This document shows, piece after piece, positions 8,088 to 17,503 of a stretch of DNA of 64,000 nucleotides. Source of the stretch: Opacimonas sp014872805 (GTDB lineage Bacteria; Pseudomonadota; Gammaproteobacteria; Enterobacterales; Alteromonadaceae); assembly GCA_014872805.1 (NCBI GenBank), contig WKFN01000006.1:1-64000 (forward strand), written 5' to 3'. The position numbers and the translations under genes are program-made. Position 1 is the stretch's first letter. Every line of letters starts with the position of its first letter. Under the pieces are notes generated by a model, which saw nothing but the letters and a program-made list of their open reading frames with translations, searched no databases and was not told the origin of the DNA.

Positions 8088-9023
8088 GTGACACCTTTAA
8101 ACATCGTTTTTGCGGGAACGCCAGAATTCGCCGCCGATCATCTAGAAGCGCTACTGGATTCATCACACAATGTGGTTGCAGTCTACACGCAACCCGACCG
8201 CCCCGCGGGACGAGGCAAAAAGCTCACCGCTAGTGCAGTCAAAAGCCTCGCTCTACAACATGATATTGCCGTATATCAACCGGATAATTTTAAATCACCA
8301 GAAAGCATCGACGAGCTAGGTGCACTCAATGCCGATGTCATGGTTGTGGTCGCATACGGGTTAATTTTACCCAAAATCGTTTTGGACACGCCTCGGTTTG
8401 GCTGTCTCAATGTACACGGTTCACTACTACCTCGATGGCGCGGTGCCGCCCCTATCCAGCGAGCCATCTGGGCCGGAGATGAGGCCACTGGGGTCACTAT
8501 TATGCAAATGGATGAAGGGCTTGATACCGGCGACATGTTATTTAAGACCCATTGCCCTATAGACGCCAGCGACACCAGTGCAACCTTATATAACAAGTTG
8601 GCCAAACAAGGCCCTGAAGCGCTGGTTCATGTATTGAACAAACTCAATTCATTGAGTCCTCAACCACAAGACGATGCGCTTGCCAACTACGCAAAAAAAC
8701 TATCCAAAGCCGAAGCCTTGATTGAATGGGAACAGAGTGCTGAACAGTTAGCCCGCAATGTGCGCGCGTTTAATCCATGGCCGGTTGCATTTTTTGAATG
8801 CGCAGATCAAGCCATCAAAGTATGGTCTGCAGAAGTAGAATATAGTTCGTCTACCGCACCACCTGGTTCGATTTTGAGTGCGGACAAAACTGGCTTAGTC
8901 GTGCAAACTGGGGATCAAGCGTTGCGTATCACTCAGTGCCAGATCCCAAATAAAAAAGCCATGCCCTTTGCCGATGTTTTCAATGCCAGACAAGATTGGT
9001 TTGCGCCTGGAACCATATTATGA
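8088..9023 (+). CDS. fmt: methionyl-tRNA formyltransferase
   Basis: 311 aa from a GTG start at 8088, chosen because CAGGAA lies just upstream and the protein then begins with the family sequence PLNIVFAGTPEFAA. Catalytic blocks NVHGSLLPRWRGAAPIQRAI and MDEGLDTGDML are present, with the C-terminal tRNA-binding domain (NVRAFNPWPVAFFE). It formylates initiator Met-tRNA using 10-formyl-THF. Its stop overlaps the rsmB start in an ATGA. Confidence 0.97.
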   Translation: MTPLNIVFAGTPEFAADHLEALLDSSHNVVAVYTQPDRPAGRGKKLTASAVKSLALQHDIAVYQPDNFKSPESIDELGALNADVMVVVAYGLILPKIVLDTPRFGCLNVHGSLLPRWRGAAPIQRAIWAGDEATGVTIMQMDEGLDTGDMLFKTHCPIDASDTSATLYNKLAKQGPEALVHVLNKLNSLSPQPQDDALANYAKKLSKAEALIEWEQSAEQLARNVRAFNPWPVAFFECADQAIKVWSAEVEYSSSTAPPGSILSADKTGLVVQTGDQALRITQCQIPNKKAMPFADVFNARQDWFAPGTIL

Positions 9024-10348
9024 CGCCCGGAGCGAAACTGCGCGCCAACAGTGCCAAAGCCTTATTCGATATCTTAGAGCAAGGACAATCTGCTCGTCAG
9101 GTGTTACCCAAATACCAACAAGCACTCAATCAAAAAGACAAAGCTTGGTTACAACATGCCGTTTATGGGGTTTTGCGTGAATTACCTCAGTACCAGCATT
9201 GGGTCAGAACCAGTCTCGATAAGCCGCTCAAAGGTAATAAAAAAGTCTTAGAACACTTGCTTATGGTTGGGTTTTACCAGCTCTATGCCATGCGTGTAGC
9301 GGATCATGCAGCCGTCAGCTCAACCGTTGAAGCGACTTCTATTTTAGGAGGGCAAGGGTTAAAAGGATTAATCAATGCGGTTCTGCGGCGCTTTGTCCGA
9401 GAGGATTTAGCCCAACAAAAAGTCAGTGGTGATGCCGCACAAGCTGGATTACCCAAATGGCTCTTCAAGCAACTACAATCGCAATATCCTGAACAGCTAG
9501 AAGATATTCTCAAAGCAATGCAACAGACCGCACCGATGTGGTTACGCATTAATCCTCGCTATGTTTCAGTTACGAAATACCAACAAATGCTCACAGACCG
9601 AGGCATCGATAGCACCACAATAGATGCATTACCTCATGGATTGTGTTTAGCTACACCAGCGGTCGTGACAGAGCTTCCCGGTTACCATGCCGGCTGGTTT
9701 GCTGTGCAAGATGGCGCAGCGCAATTAGCGGCGCACATTTTACAACCTAAGCCGGAGGAACGAGGCTTGGATGCTTGCGCCGCACCCGGTGGGAAAACTG
9801 CGCATTTATTAACGTTGCAACCCGATTTACGCCAACTCGTTGCCTTAGATAACGATGCTAAGCGTCTTGAGCGAGTATCTGATAATTTATCTCGACTAGG
9901 TCTTGATGCGACTTTGTTATGTGCCGATGCAGGTAACCCTCAGCAGTGGAGTGATGAGGCCAGTGGGCAGTATGATTTTATCTTATTTGATGCGCCGTGC
10001 TCTGCAACAGGGGTGATTCGCAAACACCCTGACATTCGCTGGCTACGTAAAGCCACAGATATCGAGCAACTCGTCGTCACACAGCAGCATATTCTCGAGC
10101 AACTTTGGCAGGTCTTAAAACCTGGCGGGCGTCTTTTATACGCCACCTGCTCTATACTGCAAAGCGAAAATGCTGAGCAGATCCAAGCCTTTTTAGGCCG
10201 TCACTCAGATGCGACGCTGGCAGCATTACCGACTGAAATACTTAACGATTTTACTAATTATGGGGCGATAGGATTGCAAATTACCCCCAATACGGCACAA
10301 TGTGATGGATTTTATTACGCACTACTGCACAAACACAGTGATGCATGA
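9020..10348 (+). CDS. rsmB: 16S rRNA m5C967 methyltransferase RsmB
   Basis: 442 aa from the ATG that overlaps the fmt stop. The N-terminal ~140 residues form a NusB-like RNA-binding domain (RANSAKALFDILEQGQSARQVLP). The C-terminal part is a Rossmann methyltransferase with AAPGGKTAHL, DAPCSATGVIRKHPDIRWLRK and the second catalytic cysteine in YATCSILQSEN. It methylates C967 of 16S rRNA. The def-fmt-rsmB-trkA order is the classic gammaproteobacterial one. Confidence 0.97.
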   Translation: MTPGAKLRANSAKALFDILEQGQSARQVLPKYQQALNQKDKAWLQHAVYGVLRELPQYQHWVRTSLDKPLKGNKKVLEHLLMVGFYQLYAMRVADHAAVSSTVEATSILGGQGLKGLINAVLRRFVREDLAQQKVSGDAAQAGLPKWLFKQLQSQYPEQLEDILKAMQQTAPMWLRINPRYVSVTKYQQMLTDRGIDSTTIDALPHGLCLATPAVVTELPGYHAGWFAVQDGAAQLAAHILQPKPEERGLDACAAPGGKTAHLLTLQPDLRQLVALDNDAKRLERVSDNLSRLGLDATLLCADAGNPQQWSDEASGQYDFILFDAPCSATGVIRKHPDIRWLRKATDIEQLVVTQQHILEQLWQVLKPGGRLLYATCSILQSENAEQIQAFLGRHSDATLAALPTEILNDFTNYGAIGLQITPNTAQCDGFYYALLHKHSDA

Positions 10349-10373
10349 CGTATACAACATGGCGTAAACTGGC

Positions 10374-11750
10374 ATGAAAATAATCATTCTTGGCGCAGGC
10401 CAAGTCGGTGGCACCCTTGCAGAGAACCTAGTCGGCGAAAAAAACGACATTACATTAATTGACGCAAATGAAGGTGCGTTGAGTAGCCTGAAAGATCGAC
10501 TGGACATCCAAGTCGTGCAAGGCATAGGGTCGCACCCAGATGTGTTACGCCAAGCGGGGGCCGAAGACGCGGATATGCTGATTGCGGTAACGAATTCGGA
10601 TGAATCGAATATGCTCGCCTGCCAAGTTGCCCACAGTATTTTTAGTACACCAACCAAAATCGCCCGAGTTCGCTCCGAACAATACGTGGTCTACAAAGAC
10701 CAGTTGTTCAAACATCAAGATATTCCCGTTGATCACATTATTGCGCCCGAACAGCTAGTGACCAAAGCCATCAAACGCTTAATTGATTATCCTGGTGCAT
10801 TACAGGTCGTTGAATTTGCAGAAGGAAGGGCCTCGTTAGTTGCAGTAAAAGCCTATTACGGTGGTCTATTGGTTGGTCATGCATTATCGGCCTTAAAAGC
10901 GCACATGCCCAATGTGGAAACCCGAGTTGCCGCGATTTATCGTCGTGGGCGCCCAATTCGTCCATTAGGGACAACTGTCATTGAGGCCGATGATGAAGTG
11001 TTTTTTATTGCGGATACCAAACATATTCGCGCAGTCATGTCTGAGCTACAAAAGCTCGAAACCAACTACAAACGCATCATGATTGCTGGGGGCGGCTTGA
11101 TTGGCGCTGGTCTAGCTCGACGTTTGGAGCACAATCACTACGTCAAACTGATTGAATTTAATGAAAAACGCGCTAAGTTTTTGTCCGGTAATTTGGACAA
11201 TACGATAGTACTCAATGGCGATGCTTCGAGTTTTGAATTATTGGATGAGGAAAACGTAGACAATATCGATGCTTTTATCGCGGTGACGGATGACGATGAA
11301 GCCAATATCATGTCGGCCATGTTAGCCAAACATATGGGCGCCAAAAAAGTCATGACGCTTATTCAAAGGAGCGCGTATGTGGATCTCGTACAGGGTGGCG
11401 ATATCGATATCGCGTTTTCACCGCAACAAGCCACTATTTCCGCGTTGCTGACACATGTGCGTAAAGGCGATATCGTAAATGTTTACTCACTTCGGCGTGG
11501 CGCGGCAGAGGCCATTGAGGCCATCGCCCATGGCGATGAAAAAACCTCAAAAGTGGTTGGCAAAGCCATCGGTGATATCAAACTCCCACCGGGAACAACC
11601 ATTGGCGCGGTGGTTCGAGATGATGCCGTAATCATTGCTCATTCAGATACAATCATTCAAGCGGATGACCATGTCATCATGTTCTTAGTGGATAAAAAAT
11701 ACATTCCAGATGTGGAAAAGCTGTTCCAACCGACAGCATTTTTCTTCTAA
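10374..11750 (+). CDS. trkA: Trk potassium uptake regulator TrkA
   Basis: 458 aa, as in E. coli. It contains two tandem RCK units: the first Rossmann fold starts IIILGAGQVGGTLAENL, the second IMIAGGGLIGAGLARRLE, each followed by a TrkA-C domain. TrkA binds NAD(H) and gates the TrkH/TrkG channel from the cytoplasm. It is last in the def operon, with its partner trkH on the opposite strand only 26 nt away. Confidence 0.98.
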   Translation: MKIIILGAGQVGGTLAENLVGEKNDITLIDANEGALSSLKDRLDIQVVQGIGSHPDVLRQAGAEDADMLIAVTNSDESNMLACQVAHSIFSTPTKIARVRSEQYVVYKDQLFKHQDIPVDHIIAPEQLVTKAIKRLIDYPGALQVVEFAEGRASLVAVKAYYGGLLVGHALSALKAHMPNVETRVAAIYRRGRPIRPLGTTVIEADDEVFFIADTKHIRAVMSELQKLETNYKRIMIAGGGLIGAGLARRLEHNHYVKLIEFNEKRAKFLSGNLDNTIVLNGDASSFELLDEENVDNIDAFIAVTDDDEANIMSAMLAKHMGAKKVMTLIQRSAYVDLVQGGDIDIAFSPQQATISALLTHVRKGDIVNVYSLRRGAAEAIEAIAHGDEKTSKVVGKAIGDIKLPPGTTIGAVVRDDAVIIAHSDTIIQADDHVIMFLVDKKYIPDVEKLFQPTAFFF

Positions 11751-11776
11751 GTATTCTGACTATACGAAAAACGAAT

Positions 11777-13228
11777 TTACGAGCGCCAAAAGGTCGGAGA
11801 AAACAGAACCAGTAAAGAGAATATCTCTAAGCGGCCGAACAACATGGCCAAAACTAGGAGCCACTTACCTGAATCGGTCACACTCGCATAGGTGCTTGCC
11901 ACTTCACCTAAGCCTGGCCCCAAATTGTTTAGCGTCGCCGCTGTAGCGGTAAATGCAGTAATGTCATCCATGCCAGTACCGAGCAAAGCAATCATAATCA
12001 CGACAAACACAATTGCATAGGCAGCAAAAAATCCCCACACCGCTTCAATCACGCGATCAGGCATCGCCCGCTGACCAAGTTTGACAGAATAAATGGCTTT
12101 GGGGTGAATCAAGCGATTCACCTCACGCTTACCCTGTAGGTAGAGCAAAAACACACGGATCACTTTGAGACCACCACCCGTTGAACCGGCGCAGCCACCA
12201 ATGAAACTCGAAAATATCAATAACAAAGGCAAAAACACCGGCCATGCCGAGAAGTCCGTCGTAGCAAACCCAGCGGTGGTGCTAATTGATACGGCTTGGA
12301 ACATGGCTTGGTCAAAGGCAATTTCGGCAGACTCATAATAACTGTGTTGTATGAGTACTAGGAAGCATACCGCAATGACGGCAAATTGAATGACAAAGAA
12401 CGCTTTAAACTCCGGATCACGCCAGTAGTGTTTGAGAGAGCGACCTGAAACTGTGGCAAAATGAAGCGCAAAATTCAGCGCGGCGATCCACAAAAATATC
12501 ACGCACACAAAGTTTATCAGAGGCGAGTTAAAATAACCTAAACTCGCATCATGCGTCGAAAAGCCACCAATGGCAATCGTGGAGAACGCATGACATATGG
12601 CATCAAACCAATCCATCCCCGCCAGATAATACGCTATCGTACAAGCCGTCGTTAAACCTAGATAAATAAACCACAATTGTTTGGCGGTTTCAGCAATTCG
12701 CGGGGTCATTTTCGTGTCTTTAACCGGTCCAGGGGTTTCGGCGCGATACAGCTGCATACCACCCACACCTAAAAGCGGTAAGATAGCGACCGCTAATACA
12801 ATGATCCCCATACCACCTAGCCACTGCAGTTGCTGTCGATAAAACTGCATCGATTGAGGTAAAAACTCGATGCCTTCAATCACGGTCGCACCGGTTGTCG
12901 TTAATCCGGAAAAGGATTCAAAAAACGCATCCGTAAGTGACATGTTTGGCTGTTCAAGCAACGCAAAAGGCACCGCACCAAAACTACCTAACACGATCCA
13001 AAACAACACCACGATCAAAAAGCCTTCCTTGGCGCGCAAATCGCGTTTGTGATGGCGGTTCGGATACCAAAACACCAAGCCGGTAATAATACAAGTGAAA
13101 AAAGCAAGGACAAAGGGTAAACCTGAGCCATCTTGATAAAATAAGGACACAAATGCAGGAGGCAACATCGTCACACTGAATAAGGCTGCGAGCAAACCTA
13201 AAATTCGAATAATAGACTGATATTGCAT
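11777..13228 (-). CDS. trkH: Trk system potassium channel TrkH
   Basis: 483 aa from MQYQSIIRILGLL, the usual TrkH N-terminus; a longer in-frame start at 13279 adds residues without homology. It has about ten hydrophobic membrane segments and the repeated pore signatures with filter glycines (FSGLTTTGATVIEG, FSTIAIGGFSTHD, ISTTAGFATTDF, ATAATLNNLGPGLG). It is the K+-translocating subunit working with TrkA. It is convergent with trkA. Confidence 0.97.
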   Translation of the reverse strand: MQYQSIIRILGLLAALFSVTMLPPAFVSLFYQDGSGLPFVLAFFTCIITGLVFWYPNRHHKRDLRAKEGFLIVVLFWIVLGSFGAVPFALLEQPNMSLTDAFFESFSGLTTTGATVIEGIEFLPQSMQFYRQQLQWLGGMGIIVLAVAILPLLGVGGMQLYRAETPGPVKDTKMTPRIAETAKQLWFIYLGLTTACTIAYYLAGMDWFDAICHAFSTIAIGGFSTHDASLGYFNSPLINFVCVIFLWIAALNFALHFATVSGRSLKHYWRDPEFKAFFVIQFAVIAVCFLVLIQHSYYESAEIAFDQAMFQAVSISTTAGFATTDFSAWPVFLPLLLIFSSFIGGCAGSTGGGLKVIRVFLLYLQGKREVNRLIHPKAIYSVKLGQRAMPDRVIEAVWGFFAAYAIVFVVIMIALLGTGMDDITAFTATAATLNNLGPGLGEVASTYASVTDSGKWLLVLAMLFGRLEIFSLLVLFSPTFWRS

Positions 13229-13670
13229 ATTTGTGAGTAGTAATAATGAATTTTGTCTATTATGTGCCTGTCGACACAAAAGCGAAACCCCTTACCGGTA
13301 TTTTTTTCTAATAAAATGAGAACTTTAGAAAATCTTCTGAATTTGTAGTTGTGTTTTAATTAATAGCTTGCTAAGTTTATTAAATAAATCAGGATGATTA
13401 TGTAATACTTTTCCGACGGGAATTTCCTCGTTTGGCATCGCAAACCATCACATTGCGCGTATTATAACCACTAGATTCACCTTTACATCGGACCGTAATT
13501 TAATTTCTTATTTTTCGTTTGTTCATAATAATTGAACTCTTTTATATGCCTAAAATTCAAGTTTAACAACAAAGTTATCCACAGCTTTTAAATCTAAAAA
13601 TCTTCCCCTATAGCCAATAAAATCAAGGTGTGGCATCATGTAGGCATACATCATTACTATAAGTATTCAC
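13229..13670. other. gene-free stretch between trkH and polA with one DnaA box
   Basis: These 442 bp are AT-rich and hold no supportable gene. A perfect DnaA-box sequence TTATCCACA lies at 13575-13583, about 90 bp upstream of polA. On the minus strand a TATAAT near 13457 could belong to a trkH promoter but has no good -35 partner. A partial palindrome (TTTGGCATCGCAAA) near 13432 has no assigned role. Confidence 0.5.
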
Positions 13671-16469
13671 ATGTCAGACAGTCCTGCTCCATTCATTCTT
13701 GTCGATGGTTCATCATACCTATTCCGCGCATTTCACGGCATGCCGCCAATGTCCAACTCGCAAGGACAAGCCACTCATGCCATTTATGGTGTGATCAATA
13801 TGCTCAAAAGTCTTCTAAACACCTATCAGCCAACGCATATTGGGGTGGTTTTTGATGCTAAAGGTAAAACATTCCGCGATGACATTTACCCTGAATACAA
13901 AGCGAACCGACCTCCTATGCCAGATGACTTGCGTAGTCAAATTGCGCCATTACATGCAATTATAAAAGCAATGGGGTTACCCTTGTTAGTAGAAGAGAAT
14001 GTTGAAGCAGATGATGTGATTGGCACCTTGTGCAAAAAAGCTTCGGCCAAGGGGATCCCAACCCTTGTAAGTACGGGTGACAAAGATATGGCACAGTTGG
14101 TTAATGAGCACGTTACTCTAGTCAATACCATGACCAATGTCGTGATGGATCCAGCTGGCGTTGTTGAAAAGTTTGGCGTTGGTCCAGAACTCATTATTGA
14201 TTTATTAGCATTACAAGGTGATAAGGTCGACAACATTCCAGGAGTCCCTGGTGTAGGAGCCAAATCTGCATTAGGTCTATTGCAGGGTATTGGTGGGATT
14301 GAGGATATTTACAACAACTTAGATCAAATTCAGACGTTGGCGTTTCGCGGGGCCAAAACACTTGCACCTAAGATGTTGCAGTATGAAAAAGAAGCAAGAT
14401 TGTCATACGAGCTTGCCACGATCGCAGTGGATCTTGACCTACCTTACGAGGTGACCGATTTAGATATCAAAGCACCGGATAATGATGTGCTTGCTGAGCT
14501 ATATCAGACATATGAATTCAAGCGCTGGTACAAGGAAGTCAGTGGTGACAATTTCACTCCCAAAGTAACCTCACCAGTAATCGCAGTGACTTCACCAGAT
14601 ACCACCCATGCCGATACCTCTGCTCCGACCGTACCAACGGTAGAGCAACCACCAATCAATCGCGATGCGTATGAAGTGGTATTAAGTGAAGCACACTTAC
14701 AACAGTGGATTGAGCGCTGTGAGCAAGCGCCTTTATTTGCCATTGATACGGAAACCACATCATTGCATTATCGCGAAGCTGAACTTGTCGGTATTTCTTT
14801 GTGTGTTGGTCCCAATCAAGCCTGCTACATACCCGTTGCGCATGATTATCCTGGAGCCCCGGAGCAATTGCCAAGAGAGCAGGTTTTAGCACAGTTAAAG
14901 CCATTACTGGAAAACCCCAAGCCACAGAAAATCGGGCACAACATCAAATACGATCAAAATGTACTAGCCAATTACGACATCGCTCTGTGCGGTGTCACCT
15001 TTGATACCATGTTGGAGTCTTATGCACTCAATAGTGTGCAAAAACACAACATGGATGATTTGTCGTTGAGCCAGCTTGGTCATCAAACCATTAAGTATGA
15101 AGATATTGCCGGCAAAGGCGCGAAAGCCTTAACGTTTAATCAAATTGATTTAGAGGTAGCTGCGCCTTATGCTGCAGAGGATGCTGATATTACATTTCGC
15201 TTACATCAAGTGCTCTGGCCTCAGCTGGTAGCCACTCCAGCACTAGCGAATGTGGCACACAAACTCGAAGTGCCATTGTCTAATGTACTTGCGCAAATGG
15301 AACAAAACGGTGTGTTGATCGACTCACAGCGCCTAGCTCAACACTCACAGGCTTTGGCAGTTCGAATCATGGAGCTCGAAAAACACGTACATGAACTGGC
15401 TGGGGAATCATTTAATTTAGGCTCTCCAAAGCAACTTCAGCATATCTTATTTGAAAAGATGGGGCTGCCCGTTGTCAAAAAGACTCCTAAAGGTGCCCCA
15501 TCTACCGCTGAAGAAGTACTTCAAGAACTGGCATTGCAGTATGAACTGCCAGCAGCCATTATGGAGTTTCGTGGCTTAACCAAGCTCAAAAACACGTATA
15601 CCGATAAATTACCACAGATGATCGACCATCGCAGTGGACGTGTGCACACCTCATATCAGCAGGCCGTGGCAGCTACTGGTCGCTTATCTTCCACGGAACC
15701 GAATCTGCAAAACATACCCATCCGCAATGAGGAAGGACGAAAAGTGCGCAAAGCCTTTATTGCTCGTCCAGGTTACAAAGTGGTTGCGGCAGACTATTCA
15801 CAAATTGAATTGAGGATCATGGCGCATTTATCACAAGACGAAGGGTTGTTGAATGCGTTTTCCAAAGGGCTTGATGTGCATAGGGCTACAGCTGCCGAAG
15901 TATTTGGCGTGGCATTAGAGGATGTTACAACCGAACAACGTCGTGCGGCAAAAGCCATAAACTTTGGTTTGATCTACGGTATGTCCGCATTTGGACTGGC
16001 TAAACAACTCAATATTCCGCGTGGTGAAGCAGGTCAATACATCAACACCTATTTCGACCGCTATCCTGGTGTAAAACATTACATGGAATCGACACGGGAA
16101 GGTGCGAAAACTACAGGTTATGTGGAAACAGTTTACGGCAGACGTTTATACTTACCCGCCATCAAATCCTCCAATGGCGCACAACGAGCAGGAGCTGAGC
16201 GTGCCGCAATCAATGCACCCATGCAAGGAACTGCTGCGGATATTATTAAGTTATCGATGCTCGCGGTGGCCGATTACATCAACCGATTAGACAACCAAGA
16301 CGTCTACATGTTAATGCAAGTACACGATGAATTAGTGTTTGAAATCAAAGAAGATTCGCTCGATAAGCACGTTCCTAACATCATTCGAATTATGGAGAAT
16401 GCAGTATCGCTCTCTGTCCCCTTGATTGTGGAGGCCGACGTGGGTGATAACTGGGACGAAGCCCATTAA
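13671..16469 (+). CDS. polA: DNA polymerase I
   Basis: 932 aa (E. coli 928). It has an N-terminal 5'-3' exonuclease domain (VDGSSYLFRAFH, STGDKDMAQLV, GDKVDNIPGVPGVGAK), a proofreading domain with intact acidic motif AIDTETTSLHY, and a family A polymerase domain with motif A VAADYSQIELR, motif B RRAAKAINFGLIYGMS and motif C QVHDELVFEI. A Pro/Thr-rich linker near residues 300-325 separates the first two domains. It fills gaps and removes Okazaki primers. The Spot 42 RNA gene follows, as in E. coli. Confidence 0.99.
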   Translation: MSDSPAPFILVDGSSYLFRAFHGMPPMSNSQGQATHAIYGVINMLKSLLNTYQPTHIGVVFDAKGKTFRDDIYPEYKANRPPMPDDLRSQIAPLHAIIKAMGLPLLVEENVEADDVIGTLCKKASAKGIPTLVSTGDKDMAQLVNEHVTLVNTMTNVVMDPAGVVEKFGVGPELIIDLLALQGDKVDNIPGVPGVGAKSALGLLQGIGGIEDIYNNLDQIQTLAFRGAKTLAPKMLQYEKEARLSYELATIAVDLDLPYEVTDLDIKAPDNDVLAELYQTYEFKRWYKEVSGDNFTPKVTSPVIAVTSPDTTHADTSAPTVPTVEQPPINRDAYEVVLSEAHLQQWIERCEQAPLFAIDTETTSLHYREAELVGISLCVGPNQACYIPVAHDYPGAPEQLPREQVLAQLKPLLENPKPQKIGHNIKYDQNVLANYDIALCGVTFDTMLESYALNSVQKHNMDDLSLSQLGHQTIKYEDIAGKGAKALTFNQIDLEVAAPYAAEDADITFRLHQVLWPQLVATPALANVAHKLEVPLSNVLAQMEQNGVLIDSQRLAQHSQALAVRIMELEKHVHELAGESFNLGSPKQLQHILFEKMGLPVVKKTPKGAPSTAEEVLQELALQYELPAAIMEFRGLTKLKNTYTDKLPQMIDHRSGRVHTSYQQAVAATGRLSSTEPNLQNIPIRNEEGRKVRKAFIARPGYKVVAADYSQIELRIMAHLSQDEGLLNAFSKGLDVHRATAAEVFGVALEDVTTEQRRAAKAINFGLIYGMSAFGLAKQLNIPRGEAGQYINTYFDRYPGVKHYMESTREGAKTTGYVETVYGRRLYLPAIKSSNGAQRAGAERAAINAPMQGTAADIIKLSMLAVADYINRLDNQDVYMLMQVHDELVFEIKEDSLDKHVPNIIRIMENAVSLSVPLIVEADVGDNWDEAH

Positions 16470-16602
16470 TAGAGTGCAAGATGACAATATAGAAAAACAT
16501 CAATGAATGTCATCATTGTTGTAAATTTATCAACATAAAATGTTGCAAAGACACAAATTCAGTCTTTTTTTGATGGTTTTTTCGTAATTTTATTACAAAA
16601 AA

Positions 16603-16630
16603 CTTGCGTTACGTTTAATTTCGTTTAAAC
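16603..16630 (+). promoter_or_regulatory. candidate promoter of the Spot 42 RNA
   Basis: TTGCGT at 16603-16608 and TAAACT at 16625-16630 are separated by 16 nt and sit 8 nt before the conserved first base of Spot 42. In E. coli the gene is repressed by CRP-cAMP; no clear CRP palindrome is seen here. Confidence 0.5.
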
Positions 16631-16638
16631 TTGCTTGT

Positions 16639-16701
16639 GTAGGGTACAGAGGTTTGTTTAAACCTTTGCTTTAAGCCTCAGCGTTTGCTGGGGCTTTTTT
16701 T
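16639..16701 (+). ncRNA. spf: Spot 42 small regulatory RNA (short form)
   Basis: The sequence starts GTAGGGTACAGAGGT, identical to the first 15 nt of E. coli Spot 42 as I recall it, and lies directly after polA, the conserved spf locus. A first hairpin AGGTTT-GTTT-AAACCT follows. A rho-independent terminator comes next: stem AGCCTCAGC / GCTGGGGCT with loop GTTT and seven T. The RNA would be about 63 nt against 109 in E. coli, so the middle pairing region is shortened. Spot 42 is an Hfq-dependent regulator of carbon-metabolism mRNAs in enterics; targets here are unknown. Confidence 0.88.
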
Positions 16702-17367
16702 ATGGATTAACGTTTTGTTCGAATGGATTTACCGCTTCTTCACCTGCGATGAATAGTCCTATGCCGGCTAAGATAGTACCAGATACCTTGTTTTGAATAA
16801 TTTGAGCCTTTGGGTTGTCCTTGATCCAACGTGTCATCCTTGTAGAAAAAAACGCAACAAGCAAATCACATGGTATTGCAGTAACGACGACGATACCTCC
16901 TAATATCAACAATTGCGTTATAATTGGATTGGCTTCAGGAACCACAAATTGTGGCAAAAAGGCCAGAAAAAATAAGGCAGTTTTTGGATTAGAGACCTCT
17001 ACTATTACACTTTCAAAAAAATGTTTGTTCGTTTTTTTTGGGCTAAATGTCCTTCAGAAGAAGGAATAATGTCACTGACAGATTTATACAAAAAATATTG
17101 AGTACCGAGATACACCAAATACGCGGCACCTAGAAGTTTCATTGCCATATAGAATGCTGGAGAGTATTTAAAGAGGGCTGATAAACCTAAAACCGTTGCC
17201 ACAACATGCACTAGAGCTCCGACTGCAAGCCCAACTGTAGCAGCAATTCCACCAGAAATACCTTGAACAATTGATCGCGCCATAACATATAGATTGGATG
17301 TCCCTGGTGAGATATTCATTAAAAAAGCAGCAACAATAAATGGAATTAGCATTTCAATCGCTAGCAT
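16700..17367 (-). pseudogene. LysE/RhtB family exporter, interrupted by a single-base frameshift
   Basis: From the ATG at 17367, preceded by AAAGGACAG, the first part (MLAIEMLIPFIVAAFLMNIS, PGTSNLYVMARS, GLAVGALVHVVATVLGLSALF) is a LysE-type amino-acid exporter. It runs into a stop near 17003. The second part, ESVIVEVSNPKTALFFLAF and onward to 16700, continues the family in another frame. The break falls at a run of eight A (17032-17039 on this strand) and seven T (17015-17021); one extra base restores a ~222-aa protein. It may be a real pseudogene, a slippage-controlled gene or a base-calling error. Its stop codon overlaps the Spot 42 terminator. Confidence 0.8.
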
Positions 17368-17471
17368 ATCGCTGTCCTTTCTAGTGAAAAAAAATTTAAC
17401 TCGATGGAACTTATACAAATAAACACACTCTATCTATATAGTTTTTGTGTGTTTCTCTTTGTAGTATGTCC

Positions 17472-17503
17472 AAACCCCTAGTCTTCTGCTAGGGGTTTTT
17501 TTT
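17472..17503 (+). terminator. rho-independent terminator on the plus strand
   Basis: AAACCCCTAG, loop TCTTCTG, CTAGGGGTTT, then eight T. The T-run is on the plus strand, while the flanking genes lysE and engB are on the minus strand. On the minus strand the same hairpin contains the engB stop codon but is followed by only three T, so it may act weakly in both directions. No plus-strand gene upstream is evident. Confidence 0.75.
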
